Assembly: GCA_965224065.1 (NCBI GenBank)
Contig: CBDCYF010000005.1
Coordinates: forward strand, 1,364,001-1,428,000
DNA length: 64,000 nucleotides
Origin: JAOTZA01 sp965224065
GTDB lineage: Bacteria > Acidobacteriota > Thermoanaerobaculia > Multivoradales > JAHEKO01
Reading direction: 5' to 3'
Shown: positions 1 through 9,646 of the stretch, piece by piece
Numbering within the stretch: the first letter of the stretch is position 1
Layout of the letters: each line of letters begins with the position of its first letter
Notes under the pieces: model-generated
Databases searched by the model: none
The model's input: only the letters and a program-made list of their open reading frames with translations
What the model was told of the DNA's origin: nothing
Translations under genes and position numbers: made by a program

Positions 1-70
1 TTTGCCGGTCGATGTCGTGCGCACTCCCCCACCGCACGAGGCGGAAAAATCATCCGGGCCGTCCCCGGCC

Positions 71-115
71 AAAACAAAAAGGGCGCCCCCCGGCGAGTCG
101 CCGATCGGGGGCGCC
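71..115 (-). terminator. Intrinsic terminator of the small exported-protein gene
   Basis: On the minus strand a strong GC hairpin (arms at 107-115 and 82-90, nine perfectly complementary bases) encloses a second nested hairpin at 91-103 and is followed by a T-rich run (the A-rich stretch at 71-80 read in reverse). It lies about 20 bases past the stop codon at 137, so it fits a Rho-independent terminator for that gene. Confidence 0.8.
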
Positions 116-136
116 GCAAGGCGGTCCGGTCCGGGG

Positions 137-448
137 CTAGGCCTCTTGGGCCTCGACCGCCGAGACCGCGAAGTATGGACCGGCCTCGTCGTCTTCGGCC
201 CAGCGGCCGGTCACGGCGACGGCGGATCCCAGGTGCTCGGCGAGAGCCTCCTCCTGGCCTCGCAATGAGACCTCGTCACCACTCTCCGGGTCGACCAGGA
301 CATAACCGCCGTCCGCGTCCTCCGAAAGCTGGCCGAGGAGCGTGACCTCCTCCTCGAGCTCCGCTTCCTGGGAGACGGCGATCGCCGCCGAAACGAAGAC
401 GAGGAGCGCCGTCGTGAGTGCGATGGTGAGTTTGTTCTTGCTTCTCAT
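137..448 (-). CDS. Small exported protein, possible OB-fold (DUF5818-like)
   Basis: 103 residues. The N-terminus (basic MRSKNK, then a hydrophobic run ending near AVSQEAE) looks like a Sec signal peptide. The mature part reads as short beta strands (VTLLGQL, GGYVLVDPESG, AVAVTGRWAED, YFAVSAVEA), the pattern of small OB-like domains such as DUF5818; this family assignment is by resemblance only. The ATG at 448 was chosen because a good GGAGGGGAG ribosome site sits just upstream and the signal peptide begins there; the open frame extends further 5' without coding character. Followed by a clear intrinsic terminator. Function unknown. Confidence 0.7.
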   Translation of the reverse strand: MRSKNKLTIALTTALLVFVSAAIAVSQEAELEEEVTLLGQLSEDADGGYVLVDPESGDEVSLRGQEEALAEHLGSAVAVTGRWAEDDEAGPYFAVSAVEAQEA

Positions 449-772
449 ATCGATCTCCCCTCCGGTCGGAAGACCCGGTGCCGAGCCTCCCGAGCTCTTG
501 TTGCGTTGAAGCTCGTCGGCCGCGATGTCCCGGCACCGGGTCGCTCGCGGCCGACGGCCAAAAGAGCAACGCCCGTGCCACGACTGGGAACCAGGCGGAA
601 TGGCGGGAAATCGAAAGTCGGGGGGACCGGCGGCGCGCGCGATAGGAAAAAAAGTCCCCACCTGGCGACTTTATTCTGTCGCTAACGGCTGGTTTCGCAG
701 TCTTGTTCTGTCTCTGACGGCATTCTCTGCAAACTCCCGCTCGCGATTCGACGGGTGCCAAGATGATCGGCA
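449..772. other. Intergenic region between divergent genes
   Basis: About 325 bases between two divergently transcribed genes. Several overlapping open frames cross it but none has a ribosome site or protein-like composition. It must hold the two divergent promoters; no convincing -35/-10 pair or operator could be picked by eye. Confidence 0.4.
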
Positions 773-1207
773 ATGGCCAAGGGACATCCCTACCGGGACG
801 AACTGGTCGAGCGGATCCGCTACCTGCTCGAGCTGCACGAGATCTCTGTCACCGCCCTCGAACAGGAGAGCGGCCGGACGAGGGGGTACTTTGGTGACGC
901 CCTGCGCGGCAACAAACGGCTGCCGATCGAGACCATCATCGAGATCCTCGAACATCTCGAGATCGACCCCAGGGAGTTCTTTTCCGGCGAGACCGAAGTG
1001 GAAAAACGGTGGCGCCTCGCCAAGGCCACCAAAGGCGAAGTCATCGCCGAAGATCCCTCGACAGATCTCCTTACCGACCTGCTGAGCCCCGGCCCGCGGG
1101 TCGACGAGGTGGCCACCGTGGTCCGCAGCCTGGTGCGCCTTCTCGATCAAAAGGGCGTCGCCACGTTCCAGGAGCTCCGCTCCGAGCTGGGCGAAGCCGG
1201 CGAGTAG
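773..1207 (+). CDS. XRE-like helix-turn-helix regulator
   Basis: 144 residues. Residues about 10-65 (IRYLLELHEISVTALEQ, then GYFGDALRGNKRLPIETIIEILEHL) have the spacing of an XRE/Cro-type helix-turn-helix: first helix, turn, recognition helix, then a helix ending in IDPREFF. The C-terminal ~70 residues are helical and carry no recognised domain. No partner toxin or phage gene adjoins it, so it is probably a free-standing regulator. No strong ribosome site precedes the ATG. DNA target unknown. Confidence 0.65.
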   Translation: MAKGHPYRDELVERIRYLLELHEISVTALEQESGRTRGYFGDALRGNKRLPIETIIEILEHLEIDPREFFSGETEVEKRWRLAKATKGEVIAEDPSTDLLTDLLSPGPRVDEVATVVRSLVRLLDQKGVATFQELRSELGEAGE

Positions 1208-1230
1208 GACAGAGCGGCTCGGACTAGCTC

Positions 1231-3660
1231 TTACTCCGGCAGACCCATCTTGCGGAGAAAAGCCGCCCAGCGGGGATCGTCGTGGAGGCTCGCGAGAGCC
1301 GGAGCCGTTTTGACCGACGCCACCCCGGGGTCGCGGTGCACGTACCCGCGCTCGAGCCACTCGAAGGCCGCGTCGGGCTCGTTGCGGTATGCGTGGACCG
1401 CCGCGATCTGAAACGCCGCGTTATCTCCGTGCTCTTCCTTGATTTGCTCCAACGCCGTATCGGCCTCTTCCGAGCGCCCCAAGTCATGGTAGACAAACGC
1501 CAACCCGATCGTTCGCCATACCGGCGAGGTCTCCTGCTCGACTTCCTCGAGCGCCGCCTCGGGACGCGACCGCCCCAGCTCGATGGCGGCCAGGCTGGTG
1601 TGAACAACCGGGACGTCCGGGTTCAGCTCCAGGAGCTTTCGGTACTGGGTTTCCGCTCCCTCCCAGCGCCGCGCGCCGCTCAAGATCGCCGCCAGCCGGA
1701 AGCGGGGTCCGCCGTTGAGCGGGTCGAGCTCGACCGCTCGCCGGCCGATCTCGATCGCTTCCTCGAGACGGCCCAGCTTCGCGAGAAGACTGGCGGCTCC
1801 GGTGAGAACATCCGCGTTGCCGGGGGCCAGCGAGCGGGCTCGGTCAAACGCCGACTCGGCGCCGGCCCAATCCCAGTCAAAACTCGTCTTGAGCTCGCCC
1901 AGAGCGAGCCAGCCCTCGGCCAGGTCCGGGTCCAGCTCGACCGCGCGGGTGGCCGCTTGCCGCGCCAGCCGGACGCCTTCGCCCATGGGGATGTATGCCT
2001 GGCCGGCCTGGAGATGCCGAACGCTCGCCAGAGCGGCCCAAGCCGGGGCGTGTTCGGAGTCGAGCGCCAGTGCTTCTTCCAAGTACTCGGCCGCCTTGGC
2101 CAGGCTGGGCTCGGTAAAGCGCCTTGCGAAGTGCACGCTCTGCAGAACGAGGTTGTGGACCTCGGCGCTCGGGGTGCTCTTTTCGGACTCGCTCGTCCCA
2201 CCGCCGAACAGCTCGACCTCGAGCGCCTCCGCCACCGAGGCGGCGATGTCGTCCTGGACCGCAAAGATGTCGTCGAGCGTCCGATCGTAGCTCTCGGACC
2301 AGAGGTGGAAACCATCAGCCGCATTGATGAGCTGGGCGGTGATGCGAATCCGGTCGCCGGCCTTGCGCACGCTCCCCTCGAGGATCGACGCCACGCCCAG
2401 CGTCTCACCGATCACCCGCAGATCCTCGGTGCGCCCCTTGTAGTGAAACGACGACGTCCGTCCGGCTACCTTGAGGTCGCGAATCTGAACCAGGACGTTC
2501 AACAACTCCTCGGTGAGGCCGTCGGCAAAGTACTCCTGGTCCTTGGCCGGGCTCATGTCGACAAAGGGCAACACCGCGATAGACGCGGAATCGCTATAAG
2601 CCGGCGAGGGTGCGGCAACTGCCGGCTGATCTCTGGTTCCGCCGGCCGGGTCGGTCTTCCTACCCAAAAACAGCCCCCCCGCCAGGACCGCGGCCAACGC
2701 TGCCGCGCCGAGAGCTATCCAGAGGCCCTTGCGCGAGGGCGCGCGCGACGGCTCGGCCGCCACGGTGACCGGCGCCGTGATCGCCACGGTCGAGTCCCGT
2801 TCGAGGCGCAGCAGGTCCGCCTTGAGCTCGGAGGCGCTCTGGTAGCGGAGTGACTTGTCCTTCTCCAGAGCCTTGTCGAGGATGTGCCCGAGCTCGTCGG
2901 GCAGCTCGGGGTTGATGCGCCCGGCCGGGATCGGGGCCTTGTTGAGGATCTGATCGAAGACCACCCCGGAGGTCGTGCCGGCAAACGGCGGCTTGCCGGT
3001 GCCGAGCTCGTAGAGCACCACACCCAGCGAGAAGAGATCGGTTCGGTGATCGATCTCCTCGCCCCGCACCTGCTCGGGCGACATGTAGCCGATCGTGCCC
3101 ATCGACGTTCCGGGGGCGGTCAAGTCATCCGGTGCCAGCATGGTCTCGAGGTCGGTCTCGGCCTCCCGCGACTCGCGGCGCGCCCGCTCTTCGCTGACCT
3201 TGGCGAGGCCGAAATCCAGCATCTTGGCGTCACCGCGGGAAGTGACAAAAAGGTTGGCCGGCTTGATGTCCCGGTGGATGACCCCCGCGCCGTGGGCGGC
3301 TTCGAGGGCATCCGCCACCTGGGCGCCGATCCGTACCAGCCGGCCGATCTCCATGGGCTCACCCGCGGACAGGTATTTGAGGGTCTGCCCCTCCATCAGC
3401 TCCATGACGATAAAAGACCGGCCGTCCTCCTCTCCCATGGCATGGATGACGCAGATGTGGGGATGGTTGAGCGCCGAGGCCGCTCGCGCCTCGCGCTCGA
3501 ACCGCGCCAGAGCGTCCGTGTCCTCGGCCAGCTCGTCGGGCAGAAACTTGAGCGCCACCTTGCGGCCGAGCACCTGGTCTTCGGCCTCGTAGACCACCCC
3601 CATGCCGCCGCCCCCGAGCTTGGCGAGGATCTTGTAGTGAGAGACGGTCGAACCGATCAT
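1231..3660 (-). CDS. Ser/Thr protein kinase with TolB-like and TPR domains
   Basis: 809 residues, a membrane-anchored Hanks-type kinase. The kinase domain fills about residues 9-280: glycine loop LGGGGMGVVY, invariant Lys38 in VALKFLP, catalytic HRDIKPANLF and the LDFGLAK metal-binding motif. A single membrane segment (LWIALGAAALAAVLAGGLFLG) near residue 315-335 would place the rest outside the cytoplasm: a TolB-like N-terminal domain (SIAVLPFVDMSP to about residue 480) of the sort found in adenylate cyclase/TPR sensors, then about 300 residues of TPR helices. It follows the ECF sigma gene on the same strand (about 100-base gap), an arrangement common in Acidobacteriota and Planctomycetota, where such pairs are thought to signal together. 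Stimulus unknown. Confidence 0.9.
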   Translation of the reverse strand: MIGSTVSHYKILAKLGGGGMGVVYEAEDQVLGRKVALKFLPDELAEDTDALARFEREARAASALNHPHICVIHAMGEEDGRSFIVMELMEGQTLKYLSAGEPMEIGRLVRIGAQVADALEAAHGAGVIHRDIKPANLFVTSRGDAKMLDFGLAKVSEERARRESREAETDLETMLAPDDLTAPGTSMGTIGYMSPEQVRGEEIDHRTDLFSLGVVLYELGTGKPPFAGTTSGVVFDQILNKAPIPAGRINPELPDELGHILDKALEKDKSLRYQSASELKADLLRLERDSTVAITAPVTVAAEPSRAPSRKGLWIALGAAALAAVLAGGLFLGRKTDPAGGTRDQPAVAAPSPAYSDSASIAVLPFVDMSPAKDQEYFADGLTEELLNVLVQIRDLKVAGRTSSFHYKGRTEDLRVIGETLGVASILEGSVRKAGDRIRITAQLINAADGFHLWSESYDRTLDDIFAVQDDIAASVAEALEVELFGGGTSESEKSTPSAEVHNLVLQSVHFARRFTEPSLAKAAEYLEEALALDSEHAPAWAALASVRHLQAGQAYIPMGEGVRLARQAATRAVELDPDLAEGWLALGELKTSFDWDWAGAESAFDRARSLAPGNADVLTGAASLLAKLGRLEEAIEIGRRAVELDPLNGGPRFRLAAILSGARRWEGAETQYRKLLELNPDVPVVHTSLAAIELGRSRPEAALEEVEQETSPVWRTIGLAFVYHDLGRSEEADTALEQIKEEHGDNAAFQIAAVHAYRNEPDAAFEWLERGYVHRDPGVASVKTAPALASLHDDPRWAAFLRKMGLPE

Positions 3661-3756
3661 CAGATCCGGGTGCCGGCTCTGGGCCGGCGCGCTGTTGGGA
3701 TGACAAAAACGGAGGCGAAAAAGTCTAGCATTGCGAAAGCGCGAGACCCTGACCGT

Positions 3757-4356
3757 TCAAGCTCGCCAACGACCCTCTGGACTCTCGCCGGAGGCTGCCA
3801 GCTCCCGGTAGAGAAAGGCACGCGCCTTGCGCCAGTCGCGCTTGACGGTGCTCGGCGACGCGTCCAGGACTCCCGCCGTCTCCTCGACCGAGAGACCCGC
3901 GAAGAACCGCATCTCGACAATCCGGCCGAGCCTCGCATCGAGCTCCTCGAGCCTTGTCAGCGCTTCGTGGATGGCCAGGACGTCGGCGGCGCGCTCCTCG
4001 ATCGAAACCTGGTTCTCGTCCAAGTCAACCCGCACCCGATCGCCGCCTCGCTTGCGGGCCGCGCCGCGCCGAGCGTAGTCCACCAGAATCTGGCGCATGG
4101 CCTTCGAGGCGATGGCGTAGAAGTGCCCCCGGTTGACAAAGCTCAGACTCGAGCTGTCAACCAGCTTGAGGTAGGCCTCGTTGACCACCGCGGTCGTCTG
4201 GAGGGTCTTGCTCGAGCCACGGGCCAACTGACGCCGGGCGAGCACGCGAAGCTCATCGTAGACCACGGCAAACAGTCCCTCCGCGGCGGAGGCGTTGCCG
4301 GCCTGCCAGGCTTCGAGAAGTCTGGTGATCTCGCTCTCCGGCGTGTCCGCGCTCAT
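3757..4356 (-). CDS. ECF-type RNA polymerase sigma factor (TIGR02999-like)
   Basis: 199 residues. Sigma region 2 lies at about residues 10-95 (LLEAWQAGNASAAEGLF, DELRVLARRQL, YLKLVDSS, GHFYAIASKAMRQILVDYARR) and sigma region 4 at about 130-190 (LDARLGRIVEMRFFAGLSVEETAGVLDAS followed by TVKRDWRKARAFLYREL). The motifs match the ECF subfamily usually found beside Ser/Thr kinases, and the kinase gene lies just downstream. No anti-sigma factor is visible, so activity is probably controlled through the kinase (inference). The ATG at 4356 is the first start that gives a full-length family member; the open frame continues upstream without coding features. Confidence 0.88.
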   Translation of the reverse strand: MSADTPESEITRLLEAWQAGNASAAEGLFAVVYDELRVLARRQLARGSSKTLQTTAVVNEAYLKLVDSSSLSFVNRGHFYAIASKAMRQILVDYARRGAARKRGGDRVRVDLDENQVSIEERAADVLAIHEALTRLEELDARLGRIVEMRFFAGLSVEETAGVLDASPSTVKRDWRKARAFLYRELAASGESPEGRWRA

Positions 4357-4440
4357 CCCACTCTCGAACTTCCACAACAGGCTAGCCGGGGTTGACCCCT
4401 TTCGCAACTCTTTTCCGTTAGAGGTGCGGAGGTCGAGATC

Positions 4441-4995
4441 ATGTCGAAGCACTCGGTGGCCCCAAACCACAATCCGTTCCTCGCGGGCTGGCTTATCGCG
4501 GGGCTGTTTCTCGCCTGCGGCTCGGCACACGAAGGGCGGCCCGATACCGCGGAGCTTGCCGCCGAGCCTCCGGCTGGCGGGAGCTCGGGTGGCGTCCGCG
4601 GCTTCAAATCCCTCGATCTGTGCCAACTGGTACCCGTCCCGGCGGTCGCGGAGATCCTGGGCTACGCGCAGGACTCAGCGACGGGCGAAGCCAGCATGGG
4701 CCAGTGGGCTTCGGACTGCACGTACAGGTTCGAGCGTGGTGACGGTTTCTCGGACTACGCGATGGTCTGGGCCTATCCGCCGCAACTCTGGTCGCCCGAG
4801 GCGAAAGGCGAGAGCGAAGAGGTCTCGGGTCTGGGCGATGCGGCCAATCTGACCCGTGCCGGGGCCTATTTCCAGGTGAACGTCCTCCTCGAGGGCGATC
4901 TCTATCTCGACACTCGAGCCAACACAGCCGAGCAGGCTCGCGCTCTCGCCGGGCTGGCAATCGAACGTCTGGCAGCAACGGGGGCCGGTCTATGA
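4441..4995 (+). CDS. Predicted lipoprotein of unknown function
   Basis: 184 residues with a lipoprotein signal peptide: hydrophobic AGWLIAGLFLAC with a lipobox-like LAC before G. The mature protein has conserved-looking pieces (DLCQLVPVPAVAEILGY, ASDCTYRFERG, GLGDAANL, YFQVNVLLEGD) that resemble DUF3558-type surface lipoproteins, with two cysteines that could pair. Its stop overlaps the next start as ATGA, so the two are translated together. It is divergent from the sigma factor gene, with 84 bases between the starts. Confidence 0.6.
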   Translation: MSKHSVAPNHNPFLAGWLIAGLFLACGSAHEGRPDTAELAAEPPAGGSSGGVRGFKSLDLCQLVPVPAVAEILGYAQDSATGEASMGQWASDCTYRFERGDGFSDYAMVWAYPPQLWSPEAKGESEEVSGLGDAANLTRAGAYFQVNVLLEGDLYLDTRANTAEQARALAGLAIERLAATGAGL

Positions 4996-6470
4996 GCCGA
5001 AAAAAAACGTCTTTGATTGCGGTGCTGCTCGCCGCGCTGGCCGTGCCGTCGGGCGCCGCCTTGTTTGTCGTCGATCAGACGCTCGACCTGCCCGACCTGG
5101 TTCCCGGCGACGGAAAGTGTGAGCTGGGGTTCATCTTCCCGGTCGGACAGCGATGCACCCTGCGCGCTGCCGTTCAGGAGGCCAACGCTCTCCCCGGGGC
5201 CGACGTGATCATCATCCCGAACGGCTGGCACCTCGTCCTCACCCGAGCGGGCCGAGACGAGGACGGCGCGGGGACCGGCGATCTCGACATCCTCGAGGAC
5301 GTCGGGATCGGTGGTTTCTCGCCGCCCTCGCCGGCGGCCCGGCCGACCGTGGACGGCGGAGGGATCGATCGGGTCTTCCACGTGCATTTTCCAGCAGTGC
5401 TCACCATCGCGAACTTGCAGATTACCGGCGGCGTGGCTGCGGCTCCCGGCGATCAAAGCGGCGGCGGCATTCTCGACGACACGGGAAGAGGTCTGGATCT
5501 GGTGAATTGCCGGATCTACGGCAACACCGCGAATCATTGGGGCGGCGGGCTGTACGCTGACCTGGCAGCCACCGGCGCTTCTTCGATCGACGCCTGCGAG
5601 ATCGAGGGTAACCGCTCGGAGCTCAACGGAACGGCGATCTGGAACTACGGCACCATGGTGATTACCGGAAGCAGCATCTTTGCCAACCGCGACCTGACGC
5701 CCGGTAACTTCCGATCTGCGGTTCACAACCGGGGCGGCCTCACCATTCGCAACAGCACGCTGTCGAACAACGACAACACCGCCATTCTGTCGTTTGATGA
5801 CGGCGCCACTTCTCACAGCCTCTCCTTGCGAAACGTGACGATCGTCGAAAATGGCGTCGGGCTCGATTTTGAAGACCCGGACAGCTTTGGCTCGCCGAAT
5901 ATCAAGAATTCGATTCTGGCGCACAACAGCATCCAAGATTGCTTTATCGACGGCGCCGCGATCGCCGTTGCAAACAACAACAACCTGGACAGCGACGGCA
6001 GTTGCGGGCTCAACGGTCTAGGTCCGGATCTACCCAATACCGATCCGCTGCTGGGGCCGTTCGGGCTCGCCGGCGGCACCACTCACAGCTACGTCCCGGG
6101 CCCGCAGAGCCCGGTCATCGATGCGGGAAACAACGTGACCTGCGTAGGTCCCGATCAGAGAAACGTGCCCCGGCCTCTTGATGGGGACGTCCCTTCAGCC
6201 GTGATCTGCGACATCGGCGCGGTGGAGGTTCTGCCGTGCGACACCGAGGGGATGAACTTATTGATTACAAACACCGCGCTGGGCAACGGCGAGACCGCCG
6301 CATGCCACCGCATCCTTGCGGGTCCCGCCGTGGAGGTGCAACCGGGGGCTGTGCACACCTTCCGGGTGCGGGACTCCGTAGCGCTGTTCAACGGCTTTAC
6401 CGTCCGCGAGAACGCCACGTTCAGCGTGGTTCTGGATCCCGAAACCGGTTCGAGTGTATCGATCCCTTGA
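4992..6470 (+). CDS. Secreted right-handed beta-helix protein, CSLREA-type
   Basis: 492 residues with a Sec signal peptide (KKTSLIAVLLAALAVPSGAA). After it comes the segment CTLRAAVQEANA, which matches the CSLREA motif found near the N-terminus of many secreted parallel beta-helix proteins. Residues about 100-340 contain short repeating rungs (VNCRIYGNTANHWGGGLY, IDACEIEGNRSELNG, IRNSTLSNNDN, LRNVTIVENG) typical of right-handed beta helices. The end of this part, SPVIDAGNNVTCVGPDQRNVPRP, is the choice-of-anchor Q pattern. The last ~80 residues form a separate beta domain. Probably cell-surface or secreted; no catalytic residues recognised. Translationally coupled to the upstream lipoprotein and ending 5 bases from a convergent gene. 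Confidence 0.82.
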   Translation: MSRKKTSLIAVLLAALAVPSGAALFVVDQTLDLPDLVPGDGKCELGFIFPVGQRCTLRAAVQEANALPGADVIIIPNGWHLVLTRAGRDEDGAGTGDLDILEDVGIGGFSPPSPAARPTVDGGGIDRVFHVHFPAVLTIANLQITGGVAAAPGDQSGGGILDDTGRGLDLVNCRIYGNTANHWGGGLYADLAATGASSIDACEIEGNRSELNGTAIWNYGTMVITGSSIFANRDLTPGNFRSAVHNRGGLTIRNSTLSNNDNTAILSFDDGATSHSLSLRNVTIVENGVGLDFEDPDSFGSPNIKNSILAHNSIQDCFIDGAAIAVANNNNLDSDGSCGLNGLGPDLPNTDPLLGPFGLAGGTTHSYVPGPQSPVIDAGNNVTCVGPDQRNVPRPLDGDVPSAVICDIGAVEVLPCDTEGMNLLITNTALGNGETAACHRILAGPAVEVQPGAVHTFRVRDSVALFNGFTVRENATFSVVLDPETGSSVSIP

Positions 6471-6475
6471 GGGCG

Positions 6476-9400
6476 TCAGCCGGAAGCGTTGCCTCGCAGG
6501 TCTCTGGCGGCGCGGGCCAGGGGGTGATCGACTCCGAGTTGGTCTGCGAAGACGGCGTACGCCCCGGCCGCGAGTTCGCCGGCTTCCTGCGCCCGCCCGG
6601 TGGCGGCCAGCAGTTCAGCAAGCCGCAGCTCGACCTGGGCGGTGCGCCAGCTTTCGGCGCCATACCGCCGGGCCGCGAGCGTCTGGGCCTCCCGGAGAAG
6701 CGGTTCGGCCTCGGCGATGCGATTCGCGGCGCCCAGTGTCCGCCCGAGCTCGAGTAGCAGATCGATGAGTACGGGGTGGTTTTCGGGCAACACCTCGCGG
6801 CCGGTGGCAAGGTCGGCGGCCAGAAGACGCTCCGACTCGGCCTGATCCCGCAGGTCGCGAAGAACCGACGCCAAGGCCGTTCTTGCGGCAAGCGTCTCGA
6901 AAGCCTCCGCGCCGACCTGTGCTCTGCGGATCGCGACCGCTTGTCGCAGATGTTCTTCGGCCCGGGCGGCCTGGCCAAGCTCGGACTCGATCCGGCCGAG
7001 CTCTTCGAGGCCGGCGGCGACGTGCAGATGCTCGGGCCCATAGACCTCCTCAAGCACGCCGAGAGCGTGCCCGACCAGATCTCTCGCCTGTGAGTGGCGT
7101 CCGAGCTCTCGGAAAACCGAGGCGAGTCGCAGAGTGAGGACGGCGGTGACCGGATGTTCCCGCCCGAGAACGGACCTACAATTTTCCACGACGAAATTGT
7201 GCGTTTTCTCCGCGCGCAGGGCCTCCCCGCGAATCTGGTACAACAAGCCAAGGTTGCCCAGGGTCATAAGCGCGTTGGGGTGTTTGTCACCCGCGGTCTC
7301 TCGCCAGTAAACGAGAACCGAATCAAAGAGCGTCTCCGCGCGGGCAATCTCCCCGAGCTTCAAGAGCGCTACGGCCAGGTTGTTGGCCCCGGTGACCGTT
7401 CGCGGGTGCTCCGCGCCGTAGAGACGAGTGTAGATTGCGTACACCTCCTCAAACGCCACGACCGCTTCGGCGTAACGACCGCGGTAGTACAGCAGCCCAC
7501 CCAGGTTGTTCAATGTATCCGCGGTCTCGGGGTGCTCTTTTCCCAGCGCGGGGATGCGAATCGCAAGTGCTTTTTCGTAGTTTCCTTCCGCTTGGTCCAG
7601 CTTCCCCAACTGACGTTGGATGACCGCCAGGTTGTTGTACGAGCTCGCCACGCCCGGATGATCCGGACCGAGCGTGGGCAAACGCAGCTCGAAGGCCCTG
7701 TAGACCGCGGCCTCCGATTCCTCGAGCCGTCCGAGCGCGTCGAGAGCGATCGAAAGCTCATCGAGATCCTCCGCGATCTCGAGATTCCTGCCGCGGGCGG
7801 GGAGCTCCTCGCGTTCGGCTATCGCCGCTCGCAGGACGGGCTCCGCTTCTTCTGCACGGCCCAGCTCGACCAGCGCGGCGCCCTTGGCTCGAAGCGCGTC
7901 CGCGTGGGTCTTGCGTGACGACGGGCCGCCGCCGGCCGACGAGCCGGCGAGGCTCCGGTCGAGCATCGCCAAGGCCTCTTCGGAGTGCCCCAGCTTGTGG
8001 GTGATCCGGCCCAGAACCAGCTCCATCTCCGCCTGGAGCTCGGGCTGGCCCGCGAGCTCACGCTCGATACGCGCCCCACCCAGCTCGACGACCTCTCTGA
8101 CGGTCATCTCCTTGCCCTTCGCCCGCGCCGGATCGGCCGCCTCGAACAGACCGGTGAGGAAATCCGTGACCTGTTGGGCCTTCTCGGCCTCGAGGGTTTT
8201 TTGGCGGGCTTGCCAGGCGGTCCCCGTGAAGCCGGCTGCGATCGACAACGCGAGAAGTGTCGTAGCTGCAACTCCGGTCCGATGCCGCCGGACGAACTTG
8301 GCGACGCGAGCGAGCCTGGTCTCCCGGCGTGCCTGGATCGGACGATGTGCGAGATGGCTGGCGATGTCCGCTCGCAGGGCTTCGGCGGAAGGGTACCGGG
8401 CCGCCGGCTCTTTGCGCAGCGCGGTCAGGACGATCGCGTCCAGATCGCCCTCCAGACGACGAGCCAGGCTCCGCGCAGAAACACCTCTTGCAGCCGCCTG
8501 CCCCGCCGTTGTTTCGGACAGCTCGTGAGTGAGCGCGAGTGGCGATTTTGCTGCGATTCGCGACGGCGGCGTCGGGTCCGTCTCCAAGGTCGCCCGCTCG
8601 AGCTTCCGGGCGTTTCCCTCCGACCCGGCAAACGGTCGCTGGCCGACGAGCAACTCATAAAGGACAAGTCCCAGCGCATAGACATCGGTCGCGGCCGTCA
8701 CCGGCTCGCCACTGAACTGCTCGGGTGCCGCGTACGCCGGGGTCAAAGGAAATCGCTCTCCGGGCGAAGTCAGGTCGAGCGGCTCGCCCTCGTCAAAGAG
8801 CAGCTTGGCAACCCCGAAGTCAACCAGCTTGAGGTCGCCGTCGGCGGTGACCATGATGTTCGAAGGCTTTAGATCCCGGTGGACAACCAGACGACTGTGT
8901 GCGTATTGAACCGCTTCGCACACCCGCGAAAAGAGCCGGAGCCTGTCTTCGATCGAAAGGACATTGCGGTCGCAATACTCGGCCAGCGGCTCGCCATCGA
9001 CGAACTCCATGGCGAAATACGGCCGACCGTCATCGGAAAGGCCGCCGTCGAAGAGCCGAGCGATGGCCGGATGCTCCAACCTGGCGGCAATTCGCCTCTC
9101 GCGCTCAAACCTGCGTACGATCTCGCGGCCGTCGAAGCCCGGTTTGACGAGTTTGAGCGCCACCCTGTTCTCGAACTGGCCGTCGGCGCGCATGGCCAGG
9201 TAGACAATGCCCATACCGCCGCGGCCGATCTCCCGCACAATCCGGTAGGGGCCGATACGGCTACCGGGTGCATCCGATGGTTCTTTGGTGAGACCCTCCT
9301 CGCGGAGCAGCGTCGCCATATGAGCACCGGCCGCGCCGTCCAAAACACCCGGCGCCCGCTCGGCGCTTGAGGCCAGCTCGGCGACCTCGGCCCGAATACG

Positions 9401-9514
9401 GGTGTCCGCGACCTCGCGCTCGAGCCACGACTGGCGCTCGGCCGGCTCGACCCTCAGGACTCGATCGAGAAGCGCGGAAACCTCGCGCCAGCGCTCTGGT
9501 GTCAACTCGGACAT
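6476..9514 (-). CDS. Ser/Thr protein kinase with kinesin-light-chain-type TPRs
   Basis: 1012 residues from the ATG at 9514, which has an AGAGGT site upstream; a TTG at 9547 in the same frame is less likely. Residues 1-75 are a helical leader typical of this kinase class (PERWREVSALLDRVL). The kinase domain follows: IGRGGMGIVYLA, VALKLVKPG, VVHRDLKPSNIM, LVDFGVAKLL. A membrane helix (GVAATTLLALSIAAGFTGTAW) lies near residues 415-435. The C-terminal ~550 residues are tandem ~42-residue TPRs with the kinesin light chain pattern (GPDHPGVASSYNNLAVIQRQLG, KEHPETADTLNNLGGLLYYRG). Expected to phosphorylate Ser/Thr in the cytosol and sense or scaffold through the exported TPR array. No sigma factor adjoins this one. 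Confidence 0.9.
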   Translation of the reverse strand: MSELTPERWREVSALLDRVLRVEPAERQSWLEREVADTRIRAEVAELASSAERAPGVLDGAAGAHMATLLREEGLTKEPSDAPGSRIGPYRIVREIGRGGMGIVYLAMRADGQFENRVALKLVKPGFDGREIVRRFERERRIAARLEHPAIARLFDGGLSDDGRPYFAMEFVDGEPLAEYCDRNVLSIEDRLRLFSRVCEAVQYAHSRLVVHRDLKPSNIMVTADGDLKLVDFGVAKLLFDEGEPLDLTSPGERFPLTPAYAAPEQFSGEPVTAATDVYALGLVLYELLVGQRPFAGSEGNARKLERATLETDPTPPSRIAAKSPLALTHELSETTAGQAAARGVSARSLARRLEGDLDAIVLTALRKEPAARYPSAEALRADIASHLAHRPIQARRETRLARVAKFVRRHRTGVAATTLLALSIAAGFTGTAWQARQKTLEAEKAQQVTDFLTGLFEAADPARAKGKEMTVREVVELGGARIERELAGQPELQAEMELVLGRITHKLGHSEEALAMLDRSLAGSSAGGGPSSRKTHADALRAKGAALVELGRAEEAEPVLRAAIAEREELPARGRNLEIAEDLDELSIALDALGRLEESEAAVYRAFELRLPTLGPDHPGVASSYNNLAVIQRQLGKLDQAEGNYEKALAIRIPALGKEHPETADTLNNLGGLLYYRGRYAEAVVAFEEVYAIYTRLYGAEHPRTVTGANNLAVALLKLGEIARAETLFDSVLVYWRETAGDKHPNALMTLGNLGLLYQIRGEALRAEKTHNFVVENCRSVLGREHPVTAVLTLRLASVFRELGRHSQARDLVGHALGVLEEVYGPEHLHVAAGLEELGRIESELGQAARAEEHLRQAVAIRRAQVGAEAFETLAARTALASVLRDLRDQAESERLLAADLATGREVLPENHPVLIDLLLELGRTLGAANRIAEAEPLLREAQTLAARRYGAESWRTAQVELRLAELLAATGRAQEAGELAAGAYAVFADQLGVDHPLARAARDLRGNASG

Positions 9515-9646
9515 GAACAGAGACCTCTGCCGCTTGCGACCCCCCAAGAACGGTCAGCGGTCGCCCCTTCTTCTTACTTTCCGAGTCAAAAGTCAAGAGG
9601 GATCTAAGAGCCGGGCAGCCCTGGGGCGGCTGGGCGACTCGCGCTA

